Source: Aequorivita sp. H23M31 (GTDB lineage: Bacteria; Bacteroidota; Bacteroidia; Flavobacteriales; Flavobacteriaceae). From it: DNA of 64,000 nucleotides. Positions 30,085 through 38,182 of this stretch are shown here, piece after piece (positions within the stretch are counted from its first letter, which is position 1; each line of letters opens with the position of its first letter). A program made the position numbers and the translations under genes. Location: NCBI RefSeq assembly GCF_004022485.1, contig NZ_CP034951.1:2542001-2606000 (forward strand), in the 5' to 3' direction. The notes beneath the pieces were generated by a model, which saw nothing but the letters and a program-made list of their open reading frames with translations, did no database searches and was not told where the DNA came from.

Positions 30085-30396
30085 TCAGGTGCTTTTGTCA
30101 CATTTATTTCTATAAAGATCTAAAATTCTTCCGCACATTTCTGGATATTTCCTGAGATTTCGAATATAGGTTTTGCTTTTCATCCGCTTGATATGTTTTT
30201 CCACTGCAATTGCTTGGTCGGTACACTCACATTTTAAACTGAAGAACAATTCCCAATCCGTGGCCAGAACAGTATAGGTATTCCGTCCATAGGTTCCTTT
30301 GTTGTGCTTGGCAATCCTGTCCATAAGGTTTTCTTGGGTAAACCCGATGTAGAACTTATCCTTAAGTTTGGAATATAGAATATAACAATGCGACAT
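30085..30396 (-). CDS. Small GIY-YIG nuclease, copy 1
   Basis: 103 residues. GIY-YIG core: CYILYS and FYIGFT separated as in UvrC-N/YhbQ-type proteins, then the Arg in LMDRIAKHN and the catalytic Glu in AIAVEKHIKRMKS. The frame is open upstream through the terminator and tRNA fragment, but the ATG at 30396, 10 bases after the hairpin T-run, is the sensible start. The stop TGA lies in the captured tRNA anticodon-stem sequence. Differs from copies 2 and 3 at a few residues (for example Glu/Gly after FTQ). Confidence 0.88.
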   Translation of the reverse strand: MSHCYILYSKLKDKFYIGFTQENLMDRIAKHNKGTYGRNTYTVLATDWELFFSLKCECTDQAIAVEKHIKRMKSKTYIRNLRKYPEMCGRILDLYRNKCDKST

Positions 30397-30443
30397 AACA
30401 AAAAAAGCCACTCGAATTCGGGGAGTGACTTTTGGATAAATTG

Positions 30444-30477
30444 TGGTCCCACCTGGGCTCGAACCAGGGACCACCTG
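30444..30477 (-). repeat. tRNA-Met 3'-half remnant, copy 2
   Basis: Same 34 bases as the 3' half of the intact tRNA-Met, followed by the uninterrupted palindrome at 30478-30495. Confidence 0.9.
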
Positions 30478-30495
30478 TCCCGATAGTTATCGGGA
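30478..30495. repeat. Intact 18-nt palindrome at the unit junction
   Basis: TCCCGATAGTTATCGGGA, seven-base-pair stem with AGTT loop. It occupies the position of the anticodon loop between the two anticodon-stem strands. The matching palindromes at 28.4/30.07 kb and 30.9/32.5 kb are each split in the loop by an IS1380 element. Confidence 0.9.
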
Positions 30496-30498
30496 GAG

Positions 30499-30810
30499 TC
30501 AGGTGCCTTTGTCGCATTTATTTCTATAAAGATCTAAAATTCTTCCGCACATTTCTGGATATTTCCTGAGATTTCGAATATAGGTTTTGCTTTTCATCCG
30601 CTTGATATGTCTTTCCACTGCAATTGCTTGGTCGGTACACTCACATTTTAAACTGAAGAACAATTCCCAATCCGTGGTCAGAACAGTATAGGTATTCCGT
30701 CCATAAGTTCCTTTGTTGTGCTTGGCAATCCTGTCCATAAGGTTTCCTTGGGTAAACCCGATGTAGAACTTATCCTTAAGTTTGGAATATAGAATATAGC
30801 AATGCGACAT
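30499..30810 (-). CDS. Small GIY-YIG nuclease, copy 2
   Basis: 103 residues from the ATG at 30810. Same motifs as copy 1 (CYILYS, FYIGFT, DRIAKHN, AVERHIKR) and identical in protein to copy 3. The last codons and stop (GGC ACC TGA) are tRNA anticodon-arm sequence. Intact, presumably functional; its target is unknown. Confidence 0.88.
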   Translation of the reverse strand: MSHCYILYSKLKDKFYIGFTQGNLMDRIAKHNKGTYGRNTYTVLTTDWELFFSLKCECTDQAIAVERHIKRMKSKTYIRNLRKYPEMCGRILDLYRNKCDKGT

Positions 30811-30857
30811 AACAAAAAAAGCCACTCGAATTCGGGGAGTGGCTTTTGGATAAATTG

Positions 30858-30891
30858 TGGTCCCACCTGGGCTCGAACCAGGGACCACCTG
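30858..30891 (-). repeat. tRNA-Met 3'-half remnant, copy 3
   Basis: Identical 34-base 3' half of tRNA-Met, followed by half a palindrome and then IS1380 copy 2. Confidence 0.9.
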
Positions 30892-30898
30892 TCCCGAT

Positions 30899-32538
30899 AG
30901 TTCCTAGATTCCGCATGTCTACTTTAAAGCATGTTATTTTAAGGTTTATAAAATAGAAATGTTCCTGTTTCTTATTTGAGTTACGTTACTCAAACTTCAT
31001 TTCATTTTTGAGATCTGATTTTTTGTATTTTCGGGGTAAAGGTGAGTCATTTTGATCAATTGGGGCAATATCTACCTGGGTCGAATTTTTCTCGGCCTTT
31101 CCAAATCTCCATTTATCCCTTTTGCTTTCTTGGCATCCCTAAGTATGGTAATCTTTGGATGAGTAAATCCTTAACTTTAGCTGTCTGCCCTGTTTGACCC
31201 ACTTAGCGGGCAACGTGATAAATCTAAAAATGAATTTTTTCATCCTGAAATTGGGTTTTAAAAACCTGTTCCTTTCAGAAAAATACCGAATGACCTTGTT
31301 GTATAGGTTCCTGAATATTGCTGTAAAATACAGGAACACAAGATTTTTGTTCAGGGATGAAAAGGGCATGTTGTTCCAGCCAAAATCGTTTTTAAGGATA
31401 TCGAACTGGCGCTCCATATTTCCCCTTTGATTATAGAAAGCCGCAACGCTCTTGGTGTCTTGGTCAAAGTCGTTTGTCAGTATAGCCCTGTACTCATAGG
31501 CGTCATGGGTGAACAGGTCTATCTGCCCGTCCTTTTTCGGTTTTCTTTTTACGACCAGCCTGTATTTTTGGACCAGTTTTTTTGTTCCCGCATATTTTTT
31601 AAAGGGTATGATATCTATTGACCCTACTTCAAGAGGGCCCTCTTTATCTTCCATTTTTTCCCAATTGGCAACTCGTGAAAAATGTTTCTCGACATAACTG
31701 TTCCGGCATCCTATATAAAAATACCCCACCTTGTTCTGCAGCAAAGAAATGACATCGAATTGGTACGATGCCGCGTCAGCTCTGAAGTAATCTATTTTCT
31801 TTATCTTTTTGGACTCCAATAGATCAAATACCCTTTCGAGGGTATCTGCCTGAAAAGACTTTGCATCGGAGTTCCCGTTTCTGTTCTCAATATAGAGGAT
31901 ATGCTCTTCGTTTATCGTACATACGCCCGGCTGATACCCATACCCTTTTTTGTAGGTCATCTTGCTGTCCTGTTTTTCATTGAAAACGATCGTGTTGTCG
32001 TAATCGATGGTAAGCTTGCCGGATTTAAAAACCCCCAGTTTTTTAAGGATATCTATATTGAGGCCTTCCAGCCTTGAGTTTGTGCAGTATTGGTGTGCCA
32101 CAACGCCTCTCTTGGTCTGACAGGTCTGGGTCTGTTCGGCAAGCTGGGACAATCTCCTCAAAACAGTGTCGGGGCTTGCCAGCTTTACAAAGGGATTGTT
32201 TGCAAAATGTGTTCTCAAATGGCTCTGTAGGTCTTCGACACAGCCCCCTCCACAGAGATAAACTGATTTTAGTGAATAGAAAATATCCTTCCAGGAATAT
32301 TTGCTCTGATTGGGCATGGGAGGCAGGGCCTCATTGCAAATTTGGTCGACATTCATCCTGTTCAGGTAGTCAAAAACAAAATTTGCTCCTCCGAAAGCGG
32401 ATATCGGATCTGATTTTATTATCTTCACATCTGTAGTATTAGGCAACACTAATTTAAGTGAATATTACACAGCTGCAAAGCTTTATCCAATAAGGTTTTG
32501 CAGCATTTTTCTTTGAAGTCTTGCGGATATTAGGAGTT
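30899..32538 (-). mobile_element. IS1380-family insertion sequence, copy 2 (1632 bp)
   Basis: Element 30903-32534, inverted relative to copy 1. Same ends, same length, and the non-coding tails agree base for base where compared. Flanked by AGTT at 30899-30902 and 32535-32538, again the palindrome loop. The two copies enclose 832 bp with GIY-YIG units 1 and 2, giving a compound-transposon-like arrangement. Confidence 0.92.
31139..32449 (-). CDS. IS1380-family transposase, copy 2
   Basis: 436 residues, GTG start, protein identical to copy 1, with the same DDE residues (TIDYDNT, RADAAS, NMERQF). The two transposase genes are convergent. Confidence 0.94.
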   Translation of the reverse strand: MLPNTTDVKIIKSDPISAFGGANFVFDYLNRMNVDQICNEALPPMPNQSKYSWKDIFYSLKSVYLCGGGCVEDLQSHLRTHFANNPFVKLASPDTVLRRLSQLAEQTQTCQTKRGVVAHQYCTNSRLEGLNIDILKKLGVFKSGKLTIDYDNTIVFNEKQDSKMTYKKGYGYQPGVCTINEEHILYIENRNGNSDAKSFQADTLERVFDLLESKKIKKIDYFRADAASYQFDVISLLQNKVGYFYIGCRNSYVEKHFSRVANWEKMEDKEGPLEVGSIDIIPFKKYAGTKKLVQKYRLVVKRKPKKDGQIDLFTHDAYEYRAILTNDFDQDTKSVAAFYNQRGNMERQFDILKNDFGWNNMPFSSLNKNLVFLYFTAIFRNLYNKVIRYFSERNRFLKPNFRMKKFIFRFITLPAKWVKQGRQLKLRIYSSKDYHT

Positions 32539-32548
32539 ATCGGGAGAG

Positions 32549-32860
32549 TCAGGTGCCTTTGTCGCATTTATTTCTATAAAGATCTAAAATTCTTCCGCAC
32601 ATTTCTGGATATTTCCTGAGATTTCGAATATAGGTTTTGCTTTTCATCCGCTTGATATGTCTTTCCACTGCAATTGCTTGGTCGGTACACTCACATTTTA
32701 AACTGAAGAACAATTCCCAATCCGTGGTCAGAACAGTATAGGTATTCCGTCCATAAGTTCCTTTGTTGTGCTTGGCAATCCTGTCCATAAGGTTTCCTTG
32801 GGTAAACCCGATGTAGAACTTATCCTTAAGTTTGGAATATAGAATATAGCAATGCGACAT
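32549..32860 (-). CDS. Small GIY-YIG nuclease, copy 3
   Basis: 103 residues from the ATG at 32860, directly downstream of tRNA-Met and its terminator. Protein identical to copy 2. Stop codon provided by the captured anticodon-stem sequence at 32546-32556. Confidence 0.88.
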   Translation of the reverse strand: MSHCYILYSKLKDKFYIGFTQGNLMDRIAKHNKGTYGRNTYTVLTTDWELFFSLKCECTDQAIAVERHIKRMKSKTYIRNLRKYPEMCGRILDLYRNKCDKGT

Positions 32861-32863
32861 AAC

Positions 32864-32897
32864 AAAAAAAGCCACTCGAATTCGGGGAGTGGCTTTT
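32864..32897 (-). terminator. Terminator of tRNA-Met, duplicated in every unit
   Basis: GCCACTC / GAGTGGC stem (plus flanking A/T pairs) with a TTTTTTT run on the minus strand. The same hairpin stands between tRNA remnant and GIY-YIG gene in the other units. Confidence 0.88.
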
Positions 32898-32907
32898 GGA
32901 TAAATTG

Positions 32908-32981
32908 TGGTCCCACCTGGGCTCGAACCAGGGACCACCTGATTATGAGTCAGGTGCTCTAACCAACTGAGCTATGGGACC
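32908..32981 (-). tRNA. tRNA-Met (anticodon CAU)
   Basis: 74 nt. Complete cloverleaf on the minus strand: acceptor GGTCCCA / TGGGACC + A, D-arm AGCTCAGTTGGTTAGAGC, anticodon stem CCTGA / TCAGG with loop CTCATAA, T-arm CCTGGTTCGAGCCCAGG. No encoded CCA. Elongator Met is most likely; a lysidine-modified Ile tRNA shares this anticodon and cannot be excluded. Confidence 0.93.
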
Positions 32982-33074
32982 GTTGGTAATTTTATTCCCT
33001 TTTACCTTCTTTCTATTGGGTAAAGTTGCATAAAAAGGATTGCAAATGTAAAACACTTTATAAAGGCAGCAAAA

Positions 33075-33491
33075 TTATTTTAAGTTATTGTCAATATCTT
33101 GACAAAGTTCCACCAAAACCCCATTTGTGGATTTGGGATGTAGAAAAATAACAAGTTTATTATCAGCCCCTTTCTTTGGAATTTCATTTAAAAGTACGAA
33201 TCCTTCCTTTTGAAGGCGCTCCATTTCACTCTTAATGTCTTTCACCGCAAAGGCTATGTGATGGATACCTTCTCCACGCTTTTCAATAAACTTTGCGATA
33301 GGACTATCCGCTCTGGTGGCTTCCAGCAATTCAATCTTGCTCTCTCCGCATTCAAAAAAGGATGTTTTAACCCCTTCACTTTTCACTTCTTCACTTTTAT
33401 AAGGCGCAACCCCAAGTAAAGCTTCATAAATTTTATTTGCTTCGGAAATATTTTTTACGGCTATACCAATATGTTCTATTTTTTCCATCAA
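33075..33491 (-). CDS. mce: Methylmalonyl-CoA epimerase
   Basis: 138 residues (or 137 from the second Met). VOC fold with metal ligands in EKIEHIGIAVKN (His), GEGIHHIAFAVKD (His) and the C-terminal VLVELCQ (Glu). Interconverts (R)- and (S)-methylmalonyl-CoA in propionate metabolism. Stands alone upstream of the tRNA-Met array. Confidence 0.93.
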   Translation of the reverse strand: MMEKIEHIGIAVKNISEANKIYEALLGVAPYKSEEVKSEGVKTSFFECGESKIELLEATRADSPIAKFIEKRGEGIHHIAFAVKDIKSEMERLQKEGFVLLNEIPKKGADNKLVIFLHPKSTNGVLVELCQDIDNNLK

Positions 33492-33614
33492 TGAAAGTTA
33501 TTCTCAATCCTAATAATAAAGAAAATTTGAATTTGAATTCAAAAATACAAACTTAATCCTATTGTATTTCAACATCCTCCACACTCAATTTACATTCGGT
33601 ATGTTATAAAGTTC

Positions 33615-33622
33615 TATTTTTG
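33615..33622 (+). promoter_or_regulatory. Putative -7 element very close to the rbfA start
   Basis: TATTTTTG fits TAnnTTTG and ends only 4 bases before the ATG, so an mRNA from it would be leaderless or nearly so. Confidence 0.4.
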
Positions 33623-33626
33623 CAGT

Positions 33627-34022
33627 ATGATAGAAAGCAACAGACAAAAAAAGATTGCAGGAGTTTTGCAAAATGATTTAGCAAACGTGCTCCAGAATAT
33701 GCTACGCGAGGCGGGCCAGCTGGGAATTATTATATCGGTAAGCAAAGTTTCCGTTACCACCGATCTCTCCATCGCAAAAGTGTATGTAAGTATATTTCCG
33801 GCAGATAAGGCAGAAAGTATTACCCAAGAACTGAATAAGATTAAACCGAATATTAAGCATCAAATTGCACAGCTTACAAAACACCAGCTGCGAAAAATGC
33901 CTGATTTAAATTTTTACAACGACGATTCCTTGGAATATATCGATAAAATTGACAAAGCTGTAAAAGGAACGGAAAATCCTCTTAAAAATCCGGATCTACT
34001 TCCCAAACGAAAAAAATCGTAA
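33627..34022 (+). CDS. rbfA: 30S ribosome-binding factor A
   Basis: 131 residues, KH-type fold. Opens MIESNRQKKIAGVLQNDLANVL; contains ISVSKVSVTTDLSIAKVYVS and HQLRKMPDLNFYNDDSLEY, hallmark RbfA segments. Needed for 16S rRNA 5'-end maturation and cold adaptation. Followed after one base by the permease gene. Confidence 0.95.
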   Translation: MIESNRQKKIAGVLQNDLANVLQNMLREAGQLGIIISVSKVSVTTDLSIAKVYVSIFPADKAESITQELNKIKPNIKHQIAQLTKHQLRKMPDLNFYNDDSLEYIDKIDKAVKGTENPLKNPDLLPKRKKS

Positions 34023-34023
34023 T

Positions 34024-35229
34024 TTGAACTTTTCGCTCTACATCGCCAAGCGCTATCTGTTTTCAAAGAGCAGCAATAATGCCATCAATATAATTACCAT
34101 TATTGCGGCTATAGGTGTGGTTGTAGGAGCATTTTCGTTATTTATAGTAATGTCCGGTTTTTCAGGATTAAAAGATTTTAGTCTTCAGTTTACAACCGTT
34201 TTTGACAGTGATTTAAAGGTCCTGCCCGAGCGCGGCAAGACACTCGATTTTTCTACTGCTCAAAAACAACAGCTCAGTGCGCTGGAAGGTGTAGATGTTT
34301 TTTCTGAAATAATTGAAGAGCGGATTTTTCTTCATTATAAAGGAAAAAACCATATCGCCTATATAAAAGGGGTTGATTCACTTTATGGACAGGTAACCCA
34401 GCTGGATAGTATTATCTACTTTGGGGATTGGCTGGAACCAAACCAGCATGAAGTGGTAGTGGGATATACCATAATCGCCAAACTGTCTATGGGAGTCCGG
34501 GATTATTCCGATCTTTTGGAAATGTATGTTCCAAAACCTGGCACAGGACAAATAAACACACTAGATCCAACACAGGCATTTAGCAAAGAAAGTGTGGTAG
34601 TTTCAGGAGTTTATCAAGTAAACGAGGATCTAGATGGAAAATACGTTTTTACTGATATCGATTTTGCCCGCAATCTACTTTCCCTTCCAAAATCGAAAGT
34701 CTCCTCTCTTGAAATAAAGCTAAAACCGCATACATCGGAAAAAGAAATACGTAATGAGATTCAGAAGATTTTTCCGGAAAATATCCTGATAAAAAATCGG
34801 ATACAACAGAATGATGCGCTTTATAAAATGCTGAACACCGAAAATATTGCGGTCTATTTGATTTTTACATTGGTTTTAATTATTGCTCTTTTTAACGTGA
34901 TTGGTTCAATAATTATGATGATTCTGGACAAGCAGAAAAATATTAAAACCCTTCATAATATGGGAGCTTCACTCGAAGAAATACGGCAAATCTTCTTCCT
35001 TCAGGGGACTTTAATGACAGTTTTAGGTGGTATTTTAGGAATCGCAATTGGTATTATAGCAGTATCTCTCCAGCTGAAATATGGTTTAATCAACATCACA
35101 AGCACTCTGCCATATCCCGTAAAACTTAAGCCGATCAATGGATTTATTGTTTTTGCTACAATAAGTATCTTAGGTATTATTTCTTCCCTTATCGCCGCAA
35201 GTAGGGTTCGGGAAAAATTGATTACTTAG
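34024..35229 (+). CDS. LolC/E-like ABC transporter permease (FtsX family)
   Basis: 401 residues; the start appears to be TTG at 34024, one base after the rbfA stop. N-terminal FSLYIAKRYLFSKSSNNAIN and helix 1 (~25-45), a large periplasmic domain (~50-270), then three C-terminal helices with the FtsX core (LIFTLVLIIALFNVIGSIIM). Typical of lipoprotein-release permeases. The ATPase is not adjacent. Confidence 0.92.
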   Translation: MNFSLYIAKRYLFSKSSNNAINIITIIAAIGVVVGAFSLFIVMSGFSGLKDFSLQFTTVFDSDLKVLPERGKTLDFSTAQKQQLSALEGVDVFSEIIEERIFLHYKGKNHIAYIKGVDSLYGQVTQLDSIIYFGDWLEPNQHEVVVGYTIIAKLSMGVRDYSDLLEMYVPKPGTGQINTLDPTQAFSKESVVVSGVYQVNEDLDGKYVFTDIDFARNLLSLPKSKVSSLEIKLKPHTSEKEIRNEIQKIFPENILIKNRIQQNDALYKMLNTENIAVYLIFTLVLIIALFNVIGSIIMMILDKQKNIKTLHNMGASLEEIRQIFFLQGTLMTVLGGILGIAIGIIAVSLQLKYGLINITSTLPYPVKLKPINGFIVFATISILGIISSLIAASRVREKLIT

Positions 35230-35253
35230 TATTCAACGAAATTAGGAAGTGCC

Positions 35254-35910
35254 CTAAATAATTAAATATTCCGGTTTTGCTCCAAGACTTACCAAAGCCT
35301 CACATATCTCTTCCGTAAATATTTTAGGCCCGCACACATAGAAACGGAAACTGAAATCCCCAATATTTTCAATTAAAAATTTTCTGTCAATCCTTCGTTC
35401 CCTAAACCCAATTACACCTTCTCTGGTGAATACATTCTTGTAGCCCGGACCTAACATTTTAGTTAATTCGTCGTGAAGAATAATATCATCGCGGGTTTTA
35501 TTGGAATATAGCAACGCCACATCCCGAATATTCTCACTATGATAAAGCGCTCTGAAAATCGCAATAAAAGGAGTAATGCCCGTTCCTCCAGCAATAAAAA
35601 TTCCCGGACCTTTATATTTAATTGTACCGAAAACATCGTGAAGTATTAACTCGGCTCCGGGATTAAGTTTTCCCAACTGTGAAGATACCCCGTTGTGATC
35701 ATCGTAAATTTTGATGATAAACTCCAAATAATCCCAATGGTTTAGTGAGGTAAAGGTGTAAGGTCTTATCTGATCCTCCCAACCAGGAAGATCAATAGAA
35801 ATATGCGCAGATTGTCCAGGTGCATATTCGAAATCTGCCGGTTTTTCAAGAACAAGACGCTTTACGTCATGGGTAATAAAATGGGTACTGAGTATTTTTA
35901 ACCGCTGCAT
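35254..35910 (-). CDS. Ferredoxin-NADP+ reductase-like flavoprotein
   Basis: 218 residues. FAD-binding motif RPYTFTS (~53-59), NAD(P)-binding GIFIAGGTGITPFIAIFR and the C-terminal FRFYVCGPKIFTEEI are those of the FNR superfamily without a fused ferredoxin domain. Probably a flavodoxin/ferredoxin reductase; donor and acceptor not determinable. Confidence 0.88.
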   Translation of the reverse strand: MQRLKILSTHFITHDVKRLVLEKPADFEYAPGQSAHISIDLPGWEDQIRPYTFTSLNHWDYLEFIIKIYDDHNGVSSQLGKLNPGAELILHDVFGTIKYKGPGIFIAGGTGITPFIAIFRALYHSENIRDVALLYSNKTRDDIILHDELTKMLGPGYKNVFTREGVIGFRERRIDRKFLIENIGDFSFRFYVCGPKIFTEEICEALVSLGAKPEYLII

Positions 35911-36066
35911 TATTTTAGTTTAGGCTTTAAAGGTAGAAAGTATTTATGAAAAAAAGCCTGAATGCGAAAAGCCTCCTTGGGGCTTAAATACTTATTATTG
36001 GCATTTATACAGTTTTAAATTCGCTAATACCTGATTATCTGCCCGATGGTTATTTAATTTCGGATA

Positions 36067-37059
36067 TTAAGCAAACTCATAATCCCCAAACACCTGCAAA
36101 ACCTCGTCAAAAGCTTCAAATACTGAAGCAGCATCATCACTGGTTACCATTTTCATTCGGTATTCCTTAAAATCTGGAATTCCTTTAAAATAGTTGGTAT
36201 AATGACGACGGGTCTCAAAAACCCCTAATTTTTCCCCTTTCCAGTCTATTGCCATTTGAAGATGGCGTCTGGCAGCCTCTACACGCTCCAACATTGTTGG
36301 TGGCGATAAGTGTTCGCCGGTTTTGAAATAATGTTTCACTTCTTTAAAAAACCATGGATAACCTATGCTGGCACGACCTATCATCGCCCCATCCAATCCG
36401 TACTTGTCGCGCATTTCCATCGCTTTTTCGGGTGTATCCACATCGCCATTCCCGAAAATAGGGATGTGCATCCGTGGGTTGTTTTTTACTTCAGCAATTG
36501 GTTTCCAATCGGCATCTCCTTTATACATCTGTGCTCGCGTGCGACCATGTATGGAAAGGGCTTGGCAACCTACATCCTGCAAACGCTCGGCAACTTCCAA
36601 TATTCGAATGGAATCATGATCCCAGCCCAGTCGAGTTTTTACGGTAACCGGAAGTTTGGTATGTTTTACCATGGCATCGGTAAGACTTACCATTAAATCT
36701 ATATCTTTTAAAATTCCTGCGCCCGCCCCTTTGCAAACTACTTTTTTTACCGGACAGCCAAAGTTAATATCAATAATATCCGGTCCGCTAGCTTCAACTA
36801 TTTCCACCGTACGTAGCATGGATTCCAAAACTGCTCCAAAGATCTGGATGCCAACAGGGCGTTCTTTTTCATAAATATCCAATTTCATAACGCTTTTGGC
36901 CGCATCGCGGATCAAACCCTCGGAAGAAATAAATTCGGTATAAACCACATCGGCACCTTGTTCCTTACACAAAGCACGAAAAGGTGGGTCGCTAACGTCC
37001 TCCATTGGAGCGAGTAATAATGGAAATTCACCCAGTTGTATGTTTCCTATTTTTGGCAA
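36067..37059 (-). CDS. dusB: tRNA-dihydrouridine synthase B
   Basis: 330 residues, TIM barrel with FMN. Catalytic Cys region NFGCPVKKVVCKGAGAGIL; LLAPMEDVSDPPFR at the N-terminus; VKTRLGWDHDS; SIHGRTRAQMYKG; FGNGDVDTPEKA. Reduces uridines in the tRNA D-loop. Confidence 0.96.
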   Translation of the reverse strand: MPKIGNIQLGEFPLLLAPMEDVSDPPFRALCKEQGADVVYTEFISSEGLIRDAAKSVMKLDIYEKERPVGIQIFGAVLESMLRTVEIVEASGPDIIDINFGCPVKKVVCKGAGAGILKDIDLMVSLTDAMVKHTKLPVTVKTRLGWDHDSIRILEVAERLQDVGCQALSIHGRTRAQMYKGDADWKPIAEVKNNPRMHIPIFGNGDVDTPEKAMEMRDKYGLDGAMIGRASIGYPWFFKEVKHYFKTGEHLSPPTMLERVEAARRHLQMAIDWKGEKLGVFETRRHYTNYFKGIPDFKEYRMKMVTSDDAASVFEAFDEVLQVFGDYEFA

Positions 37060-37160
37060 TTTTTCTAATTTAGAATTGCAAAAGTAGTGATTATCAAGAA
37101 AAGAGAAATAATAATTAACTAGGTACTAACTGATTTAGATGGCGTAGTTTAATAGGAAGC

Positions 37161-37190
37161 AAAAAAAGAGACTGGAAAAATCCAATCTCT
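37161..37190 (-). terminator. Rho-independent terminator
   Basis: GAGATTGG / CCAGTCTC hairpin with TTTTTTT on the minus strand, downstream of the lipoprotein gene at 37306. Confidence 0.75.
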
Positions 37191-37305
37191 CTCTTGTTTA
37201 TAGTTGGTGTTGAAATCATTTAGCAAACTTCTTTATTCTATTTGGGATATATTCAGAAAATAACATTCATAGTTCTCTCTGAAACCCTAAAAAAATTAAG
37301 CAAGT

Positions 37306-37911
37306 TTATATTTTCTCACACAATCCGTCACCATCAATTATAATTCTACCTTTTTGGTTGTCGATGAAAACGCCGCCAGGATTACCGTGGTTATCTTTCA
37401 TAAACAGCGCGAACTGAACATCTTTTATTCCATCTTCAGTCATTGTTCCACTAATAACCATTGCCGTATCAGCCTTATAACCTGATATATCGGTTTCTGT
37501 AATTAGAAATACAGTAAAACCTTTTCCACTCCCTGAAATAAAGGAACCATCTCCTATATCCCTCTGTACTCCAGTTGTGTGAAAACCTGAAAAATCTACG
37601 TTAAGACCTATCTGGTTCATAAATTTCATTTGGTAGTCTGGAAAGCTCATCCCAGGATAGTCTCCCTGAACATTTGACTTCTGTAGAATAACTGGAGCCA
37701 TTAAAAATTCTCCCGCTATGTTTGGAGGCGTATTTCCAGTGTTAATAATCAGGCCGAGATCAAGAAGTGTTTCTAAAAGATCTGCTCCCAAAAATTCTGC
37801 TACAGAATCTTGTGACCCGTCAAACTCGCCAGCTTTGTTATCGTCGTCTTTTGAACAAGAAACAAATAAAACCAATGACAATATCATCAGTAGTGATAGT
37901 GATTTTTTCAT
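37306..37911 (-). CDS. Lipoprotein of unknown function
   Basis: 201 residues. Lipobox LFVSCSKDDDNK; the acidic/Asp run after the cysteine is typical of surface-exported Bacteroidetes lipoproteins. The remainder is beta-rich (GKGFTVFLITETDISGYK, VISGTMTEDGIKDVQ). No domain recognised. Own terminator. Confidence 0.75.
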   Translation of the reverse strand: MKKSLSLLMILSLVLFVSCSKDDDNKAGEFDGSQDSVAEFLGADLLETLLDLGLIINTGNTPPNIAGEFLMAPVILQKSNVQGDYPGMSFPDYQMKFMNQIGLNVDFSGFHTTGVQRDIGDGSFISGSGKGFTVFLITETDISGYKADTAMVISGTMTEDGIKDVQFALFMKDNHGNPGGVFIDNQKGRIIIDGDGLCEKI

Positions 37912-38148
37912 AATTAAAATTTTATGTTAGTTAGTTTGGCAAGATAGTGTTTTTTAATAATAATTTTTAAATTTTAATTAAAAGCATAATTTATACTGAA
38001 TATCTATTGAATTAAATAATAATCCCACATCCCGAAATCCCTCTGTCGTTTCATAAAAGAAAAAATATTCAGAAAGATCTGTAAAAAGTCCTCATCCATT
38101 TTTCATTTATCTACATCGCTGTCAATTAAAATTATCGCTCAATTAATC

Positions 38149-38156
38149 TATATTTG
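38149..38156 (+). promoter_or_regulatory. Putative -7 element of lepA
   Basis: TATATTTG (TAnnTTTG type), 26 bases before the lepA ATG. Confidence 0.5.
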
Positions 38157-38182
38157 CAGATTAAAGCCTGAGAAGGGATTAT

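Larger units (their letters stand above)
30082..30495 (-). repeat. tRNA-Met/GIY-YIG tandem unit 1
   Basis: One ~414-bp period. On the minus strand: tRNA 3'-half remnant (30444-30477), terminator hairpin (~30400-30433, one stem mismatch), GIY-YIG gene, then GCACCTGACTC, the 5' strand of the tRNA anticodon stem (30082-30092). The palindrome TCCCGATAGTTATCGGGA (30478-30495) joins it to unit 2. Slightly diverged from units 2 and 3. Confidence 0.88.
30496..30898 (-). repeat. tRNA-Met/GIY-YIG tandem unit 2
   Basis: Same arrangement as unit 1: tRNA 3' remnant (30858-30891), hairpin terminator, GIY-YIG gene, anticodon-stem 5' strand (30496-30506). Its sequence appears identical to unit 3. Its right-hand palindrome is interrupted by IS1380 copy 2. 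Confidence 0.88.
32546..32938 (-). repeat. tRNA-Met/GIY-YIG unit 3, contiguous with the intact tRNA
   Basis: Same content as unit 2, but here the tRNA 3' half is part of the complete gene: ATTAT (anticodon loop) replaces the palindrome and the 5' half follows. This is therefore the anchor of the array. Confidence 0.88.

Noticed and set aside
30397..30474. Longer N-terminus of the GIY-YIG proteins (MVPGSSPGG...)
   Set aside because: This part translates the tRNA remnant and terminator hairpin, so it is an open-frame artefact.
28394..30891. Additional tRNA-Met genes
   Set aside because: The copies lack the D-arm, the 5' acceptor strand and the anticodon loop; they are 3'-half fragments.
28163..33000. 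CRISPR array
   Set aside because: The repeats are 414-bp tandem units with genes, not short direct repeats with unique spacers.
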